Source: Linderina pennispora (taxonomy: Eukaryota > Kickxellomycota > Kickxellomycetes > Kickxellales > Kickxellaceae). Taken from it: a DNA stretch of 64,000 nt. The DNA is taken from the NCBI RefSeq assembly GCF_002104995.1, contig NW_024468278.1, positions 1 through 64,000 on the forward strand. Reading direction: 5' to 3'. Under the pieces are notes generated by a model. The model saw only the letters and a program-made list of their open reading frames with translations. It was not told where the DNA came from and made no database searches. The translations under genes were made by a program, and so were the position numbers. Positions 53,201 to 62,455 of this stretch are shown here, one piece after another. Numbering within the stretch: position 1 is the stretch's first letter; the number at the start of each line of letters is the position of its first letter.

Positions 53201-54545
53201 TTCGCGCAGCATTCAGACAATGGACTATATACAGCGCGTGGTCAAGGACCTGAGAGTGGCAGTCGGGCCAACGACACCATTTATGCAGTCTGGGATGGTG
53301 CGAATTGATGGCAGCACGCCGGTTGTTGATCGGCAGATGCTCATTGACCAGTTCAATGTACCCAAATCGCCGCACAACATGTTCCTGATCTCCTCCATGA
53401 CCGGATCGCTGGGGATCAACCTTGTTTCTGCCAGCCGAGTCGTCATCTTTGATGTTGGCTGGAACCCACTCTACGACGAGCAGGCGGTTGCACGCGCATA
53501 TCGATATGGGCAGCGGCGGCGGGTCTATGTCTACCGCTTGATGACCACAGGCACTTGGGAGGAACGACTGTTTGCAAACAACGTGTTCAAGGTCAGCATG
53601 ACTCGGCGGGTGGTTGATAAGCAGACGATGGGTCGGCGTGTTAACAAGGAAGACATGAAGAAGTACTTCGAACTACCACCATCGGACCCACCCAAGATCA
53701 CAGGCAAGGCCAGGGATGAGCTTCTGAAGGACTATTCGGATGATGTTGTGTTTGCCAGCGTCATGGCGTCGTACCAGGACAACATCTCAAGCGTGACACC
53801 AGATGCGACACTTTTAGCGAATGAGGACGAAAATCTGTCACAAGAGGATATGGCACATTTGGAAGCCCTGTTCATCCACGAGAAGCAACGGCTTGGACAG
53901 CTACCTCCCCCTCTCCAACCAACACAGTCACAAGTGCAGCAAGCTATGGTACTTGCAAATGCAGTTGACAGTTTGCACGCTGCCACCCTGCCTGCACTCC
54001 ATTCGTTGCCGTTGCCGACCGTTGCATCACCAGATAAGCAACAAAACACGCCATCATCAAGTTCTATAGGCCATGGCTCCCTTATCCCCATGCAAACGTG
54101 TATGCTGTTGGTGCAGCCAGTAGTAGTCCCTACAACCAAGGGTGCAACTACTTCTGCGCCTTTAGGTACGCTTTCCTTTGCGCAGCAATCACAGCCATTG
54201 CTGCAGACTCTCTCTCAGCAAGCTCCTAGCCACATACCCGAGCATATTGCATCAAGCTACAAAACCGCAGCTGAACCTCGACGGCTCATTCAAAATGTCC
54301 AGAATGAACGCATTACGGTGACAGAAGCGCTGCTGCGTATACTGTCAGCTCGACTTGAGAGCCAACAATTGATGGATAACGACCCAGATAGCGCTAGGCG
54401 AAAAGGCCTTTGGGGCTTGATACGCAGCTGGCAACATCTGGTTAATCAATATTTGGCCAAGGGCACCCCTGGATATGCAGACAGAGCCAACCACTTTAAC
54501 TGGTCCGGCACTGGAGGGCAGACCGAGCTCTGCCTCTCTGTTTGA
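47215..54545 (+). pseudogene. SNF2-family helicase gene of ATRX/ARIP4 (RAD54L2) type, frame broken repeatedly
   Basis: Exon 1 (47215-47333) starts MADALANMDPQHWSVADV. After a clean intron it continues into a long acidic Ser-rich region, then the ATPase. Helicase motifs: motif I HSMGLGKT near 51820-51846, DEGHNIKN at 52384, PLQNNLEEYW, then SSMTGSLGINLVSASRVV and QAVARAYRYGQRR at 53481. GCVLAHSMGLGKT and DEGH (not DEAH or DEKH) mark the ATRX/ARIP4 group of ATP-dependent chromatin remodellers. The ORF cannot be read through. I find about nine one-base frame changes: near 50138, 50310-50430, 50634, 50850-50960, 51130-51160, 51330-51370, 51757-51761 (an A run), 52672 (a GG) and 53110-53140. Several sit in homopolymers. 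A disordered C-terminal region follows to 54545. Either a young pseudogene or a badly resolved stretch of consensus; the neighbouring long genes are intact. Confidence 0.75.
47334..47436 (+). other. Intron 1 of the SNF2-like gene
   Basis: GTAAGC donor, TTGTGTAG acceptor, 103 bp. The join reads MSEAESLAENGAG in frame. Confidence 0.8.
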
Positions 54546-55401
54546 ACTGTTTCCAATCCTCTATAATAGTGATGACAACTACTTGAGCTTAGTTATCAGA
54601 CAGTTTCCTCTTAGCTAAAATCAATAATAATGGTTTTCAATATCTCAAATACACTGAGTGGCAAAATTGAGTCACAAAAATCAAAATCATCGAAAATCCT
54701 AAATAATTTCTCAAAACGATGTTCATTGAATATGATAAAATTAAATCATGGTGTATGTCATGCACTAATCTATTTCATTTAGCTGTGTGCTTATCGCTCT
54801 TGAAATAAGCGAGAAATTGACTTTTTAAAAATAAAATTTTTTGACTCAATATTGCTCACAAAATTCGTCGATTTTTTTCTCACTAACTAGCAAAGCCACC
54901 ATAGGTTTTTTTGACTGCAGCGATACGCACAGGCATCGAGTTCGCTAGCCATGAACTAACAGTTTCGTTTACTTGCCTATGTACAATTTCCTAGACCAAC
55001 AAAACATTGGTGCCAAAAACGATGATTTCTGGCCTTTATCTGATCATACTCATAATGAAGCCCTATAAGCGAGTGGCGCATCATATCTAGGGGATGCCAC
55101 TGATCATTGTCCAATAGAAACAGCATTCATATCTAGCCAACTAGTAGCCTAATTTGCCAATTATGTGATAATGAGTTCTTTGGACAGAATCTTTGCACTC
55201 TCCTACTGCTTATCATAGGTATGTAATCATAGTACGTTTTATACCATCATATGCATACTGGTCAGTGTGTCACATCCCCCTCTACTAGGGAAGCAATAGC
55301 CATAGCTGTATAGAGATACACTACTCAAAACTCAGAATCTACTTTTTCTACTATTATTAGATTCTGGTTTTTATCTTATTTTTGGCAGAATAGAGTACTT
55401 T
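54546..55401. other. AT-rich intergenic, no gene seen
   Basis: Base composition drops sharply in GC after the SNF2-like gene; transposon-rich DNA starts here. No coding signal. Confidence 0.45.
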
Positions 55402-55862
55402 GGAGGTCATTCAGAGCTAGTTATCTGCACAACAATTATTTATACATATTGAAACTATTGGCAATTTCAGTGAAATAAAAATTTCACCCAAACTGCTATC
55501 AGTATCTTAGAAAAGTTTCAGTTAACATATTTTCAACCAGAAAGAAAAATTTTTGCATATTTAGGGTTAATTATCATTGGCAATAAAGGTCAATATCTCA
55601 ATAGATGTGGCTAAGCAACCACAAGGAAATTATGTTCACTGAAACTTTTCCAAGGTGCCAATGGCAGTTTGGGTGAAATGGCAAAAAAAATATTTGTATT
55701 TTTAAAATCAATTATACACAAAAAAACATTCTGGACACAACAAGTAATATTAACTATAATAAAAATAACTAGTAGTAAAAATCTGCTCTGAAAATGATTA
55801 TTCAAATATCTAACTAACAAAATTATAATATACTAAAATTTATAAGTCTAAGAATGACCCCC
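55402..55862. mobile_element. Family A hairpin MITE
   Basis: A 461-bp element that starts GGAGGTCATTCAGAG and ends in an inverted GAATGACCCCC. It contains an internal inverted repeat of about 53 bp: arms start near 55482 (TTTCACCCAAACTGC) and end near 55678 (GCAGTTTGGGTGAAA). No ORF. A second copy lies at 56988. Confidence 0.8.
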
Positions 55863-55907
55863 AGTATAATATCACTATACCTGAGTAATAACATATCAGC
55901 TTGAACA

Positions 55908-56084
55908 ATGATTATTGTTATGCTCGAATCTGATGAGCATGATGACTCGGCTCCAACTCCCTTGATATTCCCTGACCCAGCTCCCATGGATCTAAGTCCG
56001 CATGTGGTACAACAATGCAGTACCCTTATGCCGCAAAGACCAGTGACTGGTATTCCTGTCATTCATGCAATGCAACGTCACTAG
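55908..56084 (+). other. Short coding-like fragment, possibly retroelement gag
   Basis: A 58-codon ORF of coding-like composition (FPDPAPMDLSPHVVQQ). The following 250 bp read on in another frame (HLFCFNLFCPVEFEYYIFEL and SPDSDTSASSLSSPEF). PMDLS-like strings occur in gag proteins, but no zinc knuckle or other diagnostic motif is present. Low confidence. Confidence 0.25.
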
Positions 56085-56098
56085 CAAGACACGAGTGC

Positions 56099-56122
56099 AT
56101 CGAAGCATATATATGCTTCGAT
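56099..56122. repeat. 24-nt perfect palindrome
   Basis: The half-site ATCGAAGCATAT is followed directly by its complement. It is a possible cruciform or a site for a dimeric protein, 260 bp upstream of the tRNA gene. Confidence 0.8.
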
Positions 56123-56382
56123 TTGACAAGACTCCAAGACAATTCATCATCCAGTGTCTACTAGAGTTCCCTACTCATTTATTCTGTTTCAACCTGTTTT
56201 GCCCCGTTGAGTTTGAATATTATATATTTGAACTTCGACCCGAACCCAACAAGATTCCCCGACTCTGTCCTCCTGCTATATCACCTGACTCGGACACGTC
56301 CGCGAGCAGTTTGTCCAGCCCTGAGTTCCACTCTGTTGCTTCCTCTGCCACCATCATAACATTATCTCCGATGCGCTTCAAA

Positions 56383-56453
56383 TCCGCAATGGTCCAGTGG
56401 CTAGGATCCGACGCTCTCACCGTCGTGGCCGGGGTTCGATTCCCCGTTGCGGA
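56383..56453 (+). tRNA. tRNA-Glu (CUC)
   Basis: A 71-nt cloverleaf without intron. The acceptor stem is TCCGCAA with TTGCGGA, the D stem GTCC with GGAT, the anticodon stem CGACG with CGTCG around loop CTCTCAC (anticodon CTC), and the T arm CGGGG-TTCGATT-CCCCG. The internal promoter boxes are in place (B box GGTTCGATTCC). Confidence 0.95.
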
Positions 56454-56454
56454 A

Positions 56455-56460
56455 TTTTTT
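56455..56460 (+). terminator. Pol III terminator of tRNA-Glu
   Basis: A run of six T begins two bases after the mature 3' end; a second T-run follows directly. Confidence 0.85.
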
Positions 56461-56987
56461 GTTTTTTGCAATCGCTACTGAATCCGGTGGCAGTCCACAT
56501 TTGTCTCTTATTTAGTAAAGCGCTGCAAGTACTTGTTTAGCAAGATTGTCCGTATGTTGCTTTGAGGGAATTTGGTAGCTTTTATAGTTGGCATTGTTTA
56601 CAAATCGGCTAATCTGATGTTTGTAACTTCTTATCACTGCCTATGGAGTGCTCACTTATTTAATATAAACTTGAATGACTCCCAGCTTTGAGATAACCCA
56701 TTCTGGATACTATGACAATACACTACTGGCCATTTTTTGGTGCATTAAATAGCATGAGTAAATTATTATTAATATATTCTAAAGATGCAGTAGGTTATAC
56801 TATATAGTATGATTCCTACTACTAGGGGGTACCAAGAACTATTTATCAATGCACTGAGTGTGAATAAAGAATTCCAGGGTTTACCACAAGTATGGTTGGT
56901 ACTAATACTCCATACAAATCAATAGCTTAGAGAGAAATATAGCAACCCCTATTCTTAGATAGGGAGGGATAGGGGTGTTGACTATGG
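56461..56987. other. Intergenic, no gene seen
   Basis: AT-rich; nothing recognisable. Confidence 0.4.
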
Positions 56988-57446
56988 AGGTCATTCAGAG
57001 CTAGTTATCTGCACAACAACTATTTATATATGTTGAAACTATTGGCAATATTAGTGAAATAAAAATTTCACCCAAACCGCCATCAGTATCTTGGAAAAGT
57101 TTCAGTGAACATAATTTCCTTGTGGTTGCTTAGCCACATCTATTGAGATATTGACCTTTATTGCCAATGATAATTAACCCTAAATATGCAAAGTATTTTC
57201 TTTCTAGTTGAAATTATGTTCACTGAAACTTTTCCAAGTTGCCAATGGCAGTTTGGGTGAAATGGCAAAAAAAATATTTGTATTTTAAAAAATCAATTAT
57301 ACACATAAAAACATTCTGGATACAACAATTATAAATATCTGTTCCAAAAATATCTAGTAGCAAAAATGGTTCTGAAAATGATTATTCAAATATCTATCTA
57401 ACAAAATTGTAATTTACTAAAATTTACAAGTCCAGGAATGACCCCC
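56988..57446. mobile_element. Family A hairpin MITE
   Basis: A 459-bp second copy, starting GGAGGTCATTCAGAG and ending GGAATGACCCCC. The inner inverted repeat (arms about 57067-57120 and 57212-57265) has only a few mismatches. The loop shared with the first copy includes TTATTGCCAATGATAATTAA. Confidence 0.8.
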
Positions 57447-57702
57447 TTCCAAAGTGAACTAAGAGCATTACTATCAAGAGTGTTATCAGAAAGAAGAAAT
57501 ATGCCTGATGTTGCTGATGCTAGGTATACTGCTAGAGGTATAGAGCAACTTGGATTTGAGCATTCCTCTGAAATATTTATTGACTCATTCATTGTTGAGG
57601 TTGTTCTTGAGAAATGCAGTGAGTTAGATATAAAGGTATAGCAGAAGTCTGCTAGTGTTAGATTGCATAAAGTATTTAGAGAAGGTTTTGGTTATAAGTA
57701 TA
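57447..57702 (+). pseudogene. Gene fragment trapped between two MITEs (NMPD-DARYT family)
   Basis: The frame reads FQSELRALLSRVLSERRNMP, then DVADARYTARGIEQLGF, up to a TAG after 57641. It stays open in the same frame past that stop (KSASVRLHKVFREGFGYK) until the MITE at 57703. A related fragment lies at 58558-58678. I do not recognise the family. It may be part of a transposon-encoded protein. Confidence 0.5.
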
Positions 57703-58099
57703 GGAGATCAGTCAGAAGTTGTTTGCTATTTAATAATTATTAATATTTTTATTGTTTTCTTGGTCAGATGCCAAATATGGTGCTTCTACGAAACCCCCTT
57801 CAGCATCCTGAAAAATTTCAGTTGATTTCTCGGGACACAGCCTGTATCTCAGTAGAAGCATATTAATTATGTATCAACTGAAATTTTTCAGGATGCCGAA
57901 GGGGGTTTCGTAGAAACACCATATTTGGCATCTTTGTTTATTTGTTAATTTAGTTGCTAGAATCTTTTTGGCCATTGCTAAACATTCTGTATTTTAAAAT
58001 ATTTATCTACTGCTAGTAATTGATTTATTATTTATTAATTGGTTATTCTGATAATAGATATTTAGTTTCTTAAAACTTTTATATTTATGAATAGCCTCC
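57703..58099. mobile_element. Family B hairpin MITE
   Basis: A 397-bp element that starts GGAGATCAGTCAGAAG and ends GAATAGCCTCC, with ATA on both sides (possible 3-bp target duplication). Hairpin arms lie at about 57766-57826 and 57873-57933, with one clear arm mismatch in the CTTCAGCATCC segment. Confidence 0.85.
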
Positions 58100-58161
58100 A
58101 TAGTATCTACCCCAAACATTGCAATAGCTAGTTCTTTGTTAACAGTGAAGTTTGCTACTAT

Positions 58162-58557
58162 GGAGGTCATTCACAATCACTAAACTAAGTAAAAAATAAT
58201 TAGAAGTTGTAAAACTTTTTGTTCTTTTGTTTTTTTTGAACTTCTCCGAAACCCCCTTCGGCATCCTGAAAAATTTCAGTTGATTTCTCGGGATGCAGCC
58301 TCTATCTCAGTAGAAGCATATTAATTGTGTATCAACTGAAATTTTTCAGGATGCCGAAGGGGGTTTCGGAGAAGCATCTATTCTTATATTTTTGTTTATT
58401 AGTTAATCTAGTTGCTAAAATCTTTTTGGCCATCACTAAACATTCTGATTTTTAAAATATTTTTCAACTGCTAGTAATTGATTTGTTATTTAATACTTGG
58501 TTATTCTGATACAAGATATTAAGTTTCTTTAAACTTTCTTATTTGTGAATGGCCTCC
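58162..58557. mobile_element. Family B hairpin MITE
   Basis: A 396-bp element with GGAGGTCATTCACAATC and GTGAATGGCCTCC termini. The 44-nt arms (58241-58284 and 58331-58374) are perfectly complementary around a 46-nt loop. No ORF. Confidence 0.88.
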
Positions 58558-58678
58558 TTAAGAGTACATCTTAACTCCCTTTTGGGACTTGAGTTGAAGA
58601 ATAGAGATAATATGCCTGATATATCTGATGCAAGATATACTAGTAATGGCATCGAACAGCAAGGATTTGTTCAGCAAT
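58558..58678 (+). pseudogene. Second NMPD-DARYT fragment, between two MITEs
   Basis: It reads LRVHLNSLLGLELKNRDNMP, then DISDARYTSNGIEQQGF. The second part matches the fragment at 57447 (NMPD, DARYT, GIEQ and GF conserved). It is closed on both sides by family B elements in opposite orientation. Confidence 0.5.
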
Positions 58679-59074
58679 GGAGGCCATTCACAAATAAGAA
58701 AGTTTAAAGAAACTTAATATCTTGTATCAGAATAACCAAGTATTAAATAACAAATCAATTACTAGCAGTTGAAAAATATTTTAAAAATCAGAATGTTTAG
58801 TGATGGCCAAAAAGATTTTAACAACTAGATTAACTAATAAACAAAAATATAAGAATAGACGCTTCTCCGAAACCCCCTTCGGCATCCTGAAAAATTTCAG
58901 TTGATACACAATTAATATGCTTCTACTGAGATAGAGGCTGCGTCCCGAGAAATCAACTGAAATTTTTCAGGATGCCGAAGGGGGTTTCGGAGAAGTTCAA
59001 AAAAAACAAAAGAACAAAAAGTTTTACAACTTCTAATTATTTTTTACTTAGTTTAGTGATTGTGAATGACCTCC
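58679..59074. mobile_element. Family B hairpin MITE, inverted
   Basis: A 396-bp copy, close to the reverse complement of the element at 58162. Arms at 58862-58905 and 58952-58995 are again perfectly complementary over 44 nt. A second copy of the terminus (GATTGTGAATAACCTCC) follows directly at about 59075-59095, which points to a nested or duplicated end. Confidence 0.85.
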
Positions 59075-59103
59075 TAGTGATTGTGAATAACCTCCAAATG
59101 CTG

Positions 59104-59355
59104 CCATTTTAAAACATCATGTTCTAGTCATCAAGTCGTTATCATCCTATTTATAACTATTTTTCTAATACCAAGCAATCATATATATCATCAATTTTAA
59201 AAAGAATCAAATTATGCCATTTTAAAAAATCATAATAAATTCATCAAGTTGTTAGAATCCCATCTGTAATTAATAGATATGCACCAAGCAATCATATATG
59301 TCATCAATTTTAGAAAGCATCAAACTGTGCTAGTTTAAAACATCAAATATACAAG
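59104..59355. repeat. 113-bp tandem repeat, array 1
   Basis: Two full units (59104-59217 and 59218-59329) and the start of a third. Each starts CCATTTTAAAA and contains ATCAATTTTA. The same unit occurs in three copies at 62130, just downstream of a transposase gene, so this array is probably the end of a deleted transposon. Confidence 0.75.
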
Positions 59356-59963
59356 TCACATAAGAATATGCTTAATACAGTAAATGTTCTTAGAAGAGTT
59401 GATGATAATATATCTATTGTTCTAAATCCAAGAAATTACTTCTAGTCTATATATCCTATATCTAAGCAATATCACACTTTTGATAAGATGTGATTAGTTT
59501 ACTATTAAGAGATGCATATTAGTTAGATAGACAGAATGTACTCAAATAAGCAAATATTATGATTTGTCTATAAGAAATGTCTGAGGTGTAGTTTCTATAG
59601 GTGAACAAAAGATCAATGCACTAACAACAGTGATTGAAGATGCCATACTAGATGAAATAAGGGTAATAATTATATGAGAATCTAGATCTTAAGCCTTTAG
59701 TAAAGAGTTGCTCATATTGTTCTCTATTTCAGTAATGGTTTTGTAGTTACATAATATGCACTCTGTATATTCAGAGGACATTCCTACTACTATTTAGATA
59801 TTCATATTAATAGGAGAGATATACAGCCAACTCATATTTAGATACCAGATGATAGTTCTTTTAGAAAAGCAATTACTCTATAGAAAGGAATAATACACCA
59901 ACAAATATATCTAAGAGTTATAAGTGAGGGCTACAGAATGGTCACAGTTATATAACTACCATT
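59356..59963. other. AT-rich, no gene seen
   Basis: Probably decayed transposon DNA; no coding signal. Confidence 0.4.
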
Positions 59964-60203
59964 TTAAAACATATTATATGCTACCATCCACTCCATATAT
60001 CTATGGGAATTTTGACACACTTCATATATATGTTCAACCTTTATCTCATAAAAAGTTCCACTAAGTTGGATCCAATTATGCACTTGGAATGCTAAGCCAG
60101 CACTCATGTTAAAGTCATGGATAAGCACTAAAGTTAGCATGTCTCTTTCTTCAGTACTCAGATCAGCTATATGTTTCTTAAGGAAGTTATGGAATGATGG
60201 CAT
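59964..60203 (-). CDS. 79-residue transposon-associated protein (copy 1)
   Basis: It aligns without gaps along its full length with the protein at 63680: 27 of 79 residues are identical by hand count. Shared parts are an N-terminal F-F, EER, FNMS, WI, H, VC, and the end ME-MVA. The acidic, helical sequence has no nucleic-acid-binding motif I recognise. The other copy is directly divergent from a DDE transposase; this one lies about 270 bp past the stop of the other transposase and in the same orientation, so it may belong to a different, truncated element. The role is unknown. Confidence 0.6.
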   Translation of the reverse strand: MPSFHNFLKKHIADLSTEERDMLTLVLIHDFNMSAGLAFQVHNWIQLSGTFYEIKVEHIYEVCQNSHRYMEWMVAYNMF

Positions 60204-60305
60204 TTTCTAAAATTGATAATGAACCAGAGTTGTGTATCTTATCTTACCACCCATGAACAATCAATTATAAGAATTACAAGAGAAGGAGTAGAATGTGCAT
60301 TAGAT

Positions 60306-60365
60306 AATAAAGTTTTAAAAGTTCTAACTATCTTTTACTAAATTTAGCAGTTATGAATACCCTCT
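60306..60365 (-). mobile_element. Solo family B MITE terminus
   Basis: Read on the minus strand it follows the left end of the family B element (TAAATTTAGTAAAAGATAGT for TAAACTAAGTAAAAAATAAT) and ends GAATACCCTC. Only one end is present. Confidence 0.5.
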
Positions 60366-60474
60366 ATATTGAATAATATTGATAAGAACTAGCTATTTTA
60401 AAATCAAGTAGCTAGCATCATATCTGTTGTTACCCCATATCTACAAAGCAGTCATAGTTGTCATCAATTTTAGA

Positions 60475-61659
60475 TTATAGAAATCTATTTTGTAGTTCAA
60501 CCATTGATGCTTCAAACTCAACCTTTTGAGGTAAAGTATATGTTGGTTCCATTTGTGTTGATCTTTCATTGTGTGATTCAGGATAGTCAAAGTTTGTCAT
60601 AACCCAGAGAGTATGATGATGTTCTACTTGCACATCACTGTTTGCTAGTATTTTCTTCATATTATATAATACACAGCACAGTTTCATTTGCACATTGTAA
60701 ACATTCTTATTCTTTACTCGAACAATCTCCTTATTTGACAACCTTTTGAATGTTGTTCCTAGTTCTCCAAATGTGTTTTCTACCATTGAACGGAATGATC
60801 CAAGATGGGAATTGTACTCTACTTCTGCTTCTAGTAAGTTTACCCCTCTCTGCTTTCTAATTGGCAAACAAAAGTTATGCATTCCAAAGTCCTCCTGCTC
60901 TTCTTCCTCTGTCATCTCTTGAAGAACACTCTGTGGATAGCCACCATCAAGCACAATACAATCTATAGGGGATATCCTCTTTAATAATCCCATGTTTTTA
61001 ATCATTCTTGAATCTGGATTATCTCTACAGTCTTCTGTTGGTGAAACAAGTAGAACCATTCCATTTATATCAATGCAAACTTGTGTACGATATCCTGACT
61101 TCTTCAACTTGAAGGAATAAAGTCCTGGTTTGTATGCACCATTGTGTAGAGCTCTTGAATCATGGCCATCTAACATTAGTGTTACATGTTTAAACCCATG
61201 AGGATTCTGCATCTTTGCTGCAAGTAGTCGTAGCTCTGGAGTAGAAAACATTGTTTGCAGATAGAATGTCAGCTTCTTATTCAAATCTTGCATTTCTGAA
61301 ATGTAGAACATATTGTGAATAACTTGATAGCTACTTCTTGGAAGGAATCTTTCCATTTCATTGATTGACAATCCTTCTACAAGTTGGTATAAGATAAGCA
61401 ATCCTTTTTCTATACTTCTGTAAGGACATGGATAATGAGTGCAGCCAAACAAAACATTCAGAAAGAAGAAAACAGGAATCATCCCTAGATGTTTAAGAAG
61501 TGTATCTTTTATAAGTTTGATTTCTCTTACTTCACGAACTTCACTTCTGTGATATTTTGTATGCTTAAGAACTACCCAGTCATCATTCAGAAATTTCCAC
61601 TTATTTGTGTAGAGCTTATGATATTCCTTTTCTCTGAGTTCTTGTAATTGATGATTCAT
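60475..61659 (-). CDS. DDE transposase (DDE_Tnp_4-like), intact
   Basis: A 394-residue ORF with a plausible DDE triad: Asp164 in LMLDGHDS, Asp238 in IVLDGGYPQ, and Glu294 in FRSMVENTFGELGTTFKRL. The last motif corresponds to the R-xxVExxFGxLKxRF pattern of DDE_Tnp_4 (Harbinger/ISL2EU-like) enzymes. The N-terminal third is a helical region with a helix-turn-helix-like stretch (EGLSINEMERFLPRSSYQ). The second copy at 62409 is very close in sequence but broken. One 113-bp-type repeat unit follows its stop (60391-60474). The family is recognisable; the exact superfamily is not settled because the true element ends are not identified. Confidence 0.8.
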   Translation of the reverse strand: MNHQLQELREKEYHKLYTNKWKFLNDDWVVLKHTKYHRSEVREVREIKLIKDTLLKHLGMIPVFFFLNVLFGCTHYPCPYRSIEKGLLILYQLVEGLSINEMERFLPRSSYQVIHNMFYISEMQDLNKKLTFYLQTMFSTPELRLLAAKMQNPHGFKHVTLMLDGHDSRALHNGAYKPGLYSFKLKKSGYRTQVCIDINGMVLLVSPTEDCRDNPDSRMIKNMGLLKRISPIDCIVLDGGYPQSVLQEMTEEEEQEDFGMHNFCLPIRKQRGVNLLEAEVEYNSHLGSFRSMVENTFGELGTTFKRLSNKEIVRVKNKNVYNVQMKLCCVLYNMKKILANSDVQVEHHHTLWVMTNFDYPESHNERSTQMEPTYTLPQKVEFEASMVELQNRFL

Positions 61660-61704
61660 CTGTGCGATGTACTAATAAATTTAAAAGTTGTCATTTATTA
61701 TAAT

Positions 61705-62101
61705 GGAGGCCATTCATAAATATAAAAGTTTAAAGAAACTAAATATCTGTTAACAGAATAACCAATTAACAAATAAGAAATCAATTACTAACAGTAGATA
61801 AATATTTTAAAAAACAGAATGTTTAGCAATGGCCAAAAAGATTCTAGCAACTAGATTAACAAACAAACAAAGATGCCAAATATGGTGCTTCTACGAAACC
61901 CCCTTCGGCATCCTGAAAAATTTCAGTTGATTTCTCGGGACGCAGCCTGTATCTCAGTAGAAGCATATTAATTGTGTATCAACTGAAATTTTTCAGGATG
62001 CCGAAGGGGGTTTCGTAGAAGCACCATATTTGGCATCTGAACAAGAAAACAATAAAAATATTAATAATTATTAAATAGCTAACCATTTCTGACTGATCTC
62101 C
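61705..62101. mobile_element. Family B hairpin MITE at the promoter side of the transposase
   Basis: A 397-bp element that starts GGAGGCCATTCATAAAT and ends GACTGATCTCC. It has the longest perfect arms in the window: 61 nt (61871-61931 with 61978-62038). It is inserted where the companion ORF would start in the second transposon copy. Confidence 0.88.
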
Positions 62102-62129
62102 TTATAGAATTAGATTTAATCAAAAGGTT

Positions 62130-62455
62130 CCATTTTAAAACATCATGTTCAAGTCATCAAGTCGTTATCATCCTATTTATAACTATTTATCTAATACCAA
62201 GTAATCATATATATCATCAATTTTAAAAAGAATCAAACTATGCCATTTTAAAAAATCATAATAAATTCATCAAGTTGTTAGAATCCCATCTGTAATTAAT
62301 AGATATGCACCAAGCAAATATATATAGAATCATTTTTAGAAAGAATCAAACTGTGCCATTTTAAAACATCAAATTCAAGTCATCAAGTCATTAATACTCC
62401 ATCTGTAATTAATCAATATGCACCAAGCAATCATATGTATCATCAATTTTAGATT
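62130..62455. repeat. 113-bp tandem repeat, array 2
   Basis: Three units (62130, 62243, 62356), each 113 bp and starting CCATTTTAAAA. The third overlaps the 3' end of the transposase pseudogene. It is probably a subterminal repeat of the transposon. Confidence 0.8.

Noticed and set aside
58162-59074. Whole inverted pair as one transposon with long terminal inverted repeats
   Set aside because: Each half has complete termini and its own hairpin, like the separate copies at 57703 and 61705, so they are two elements flanking a gene fragment.
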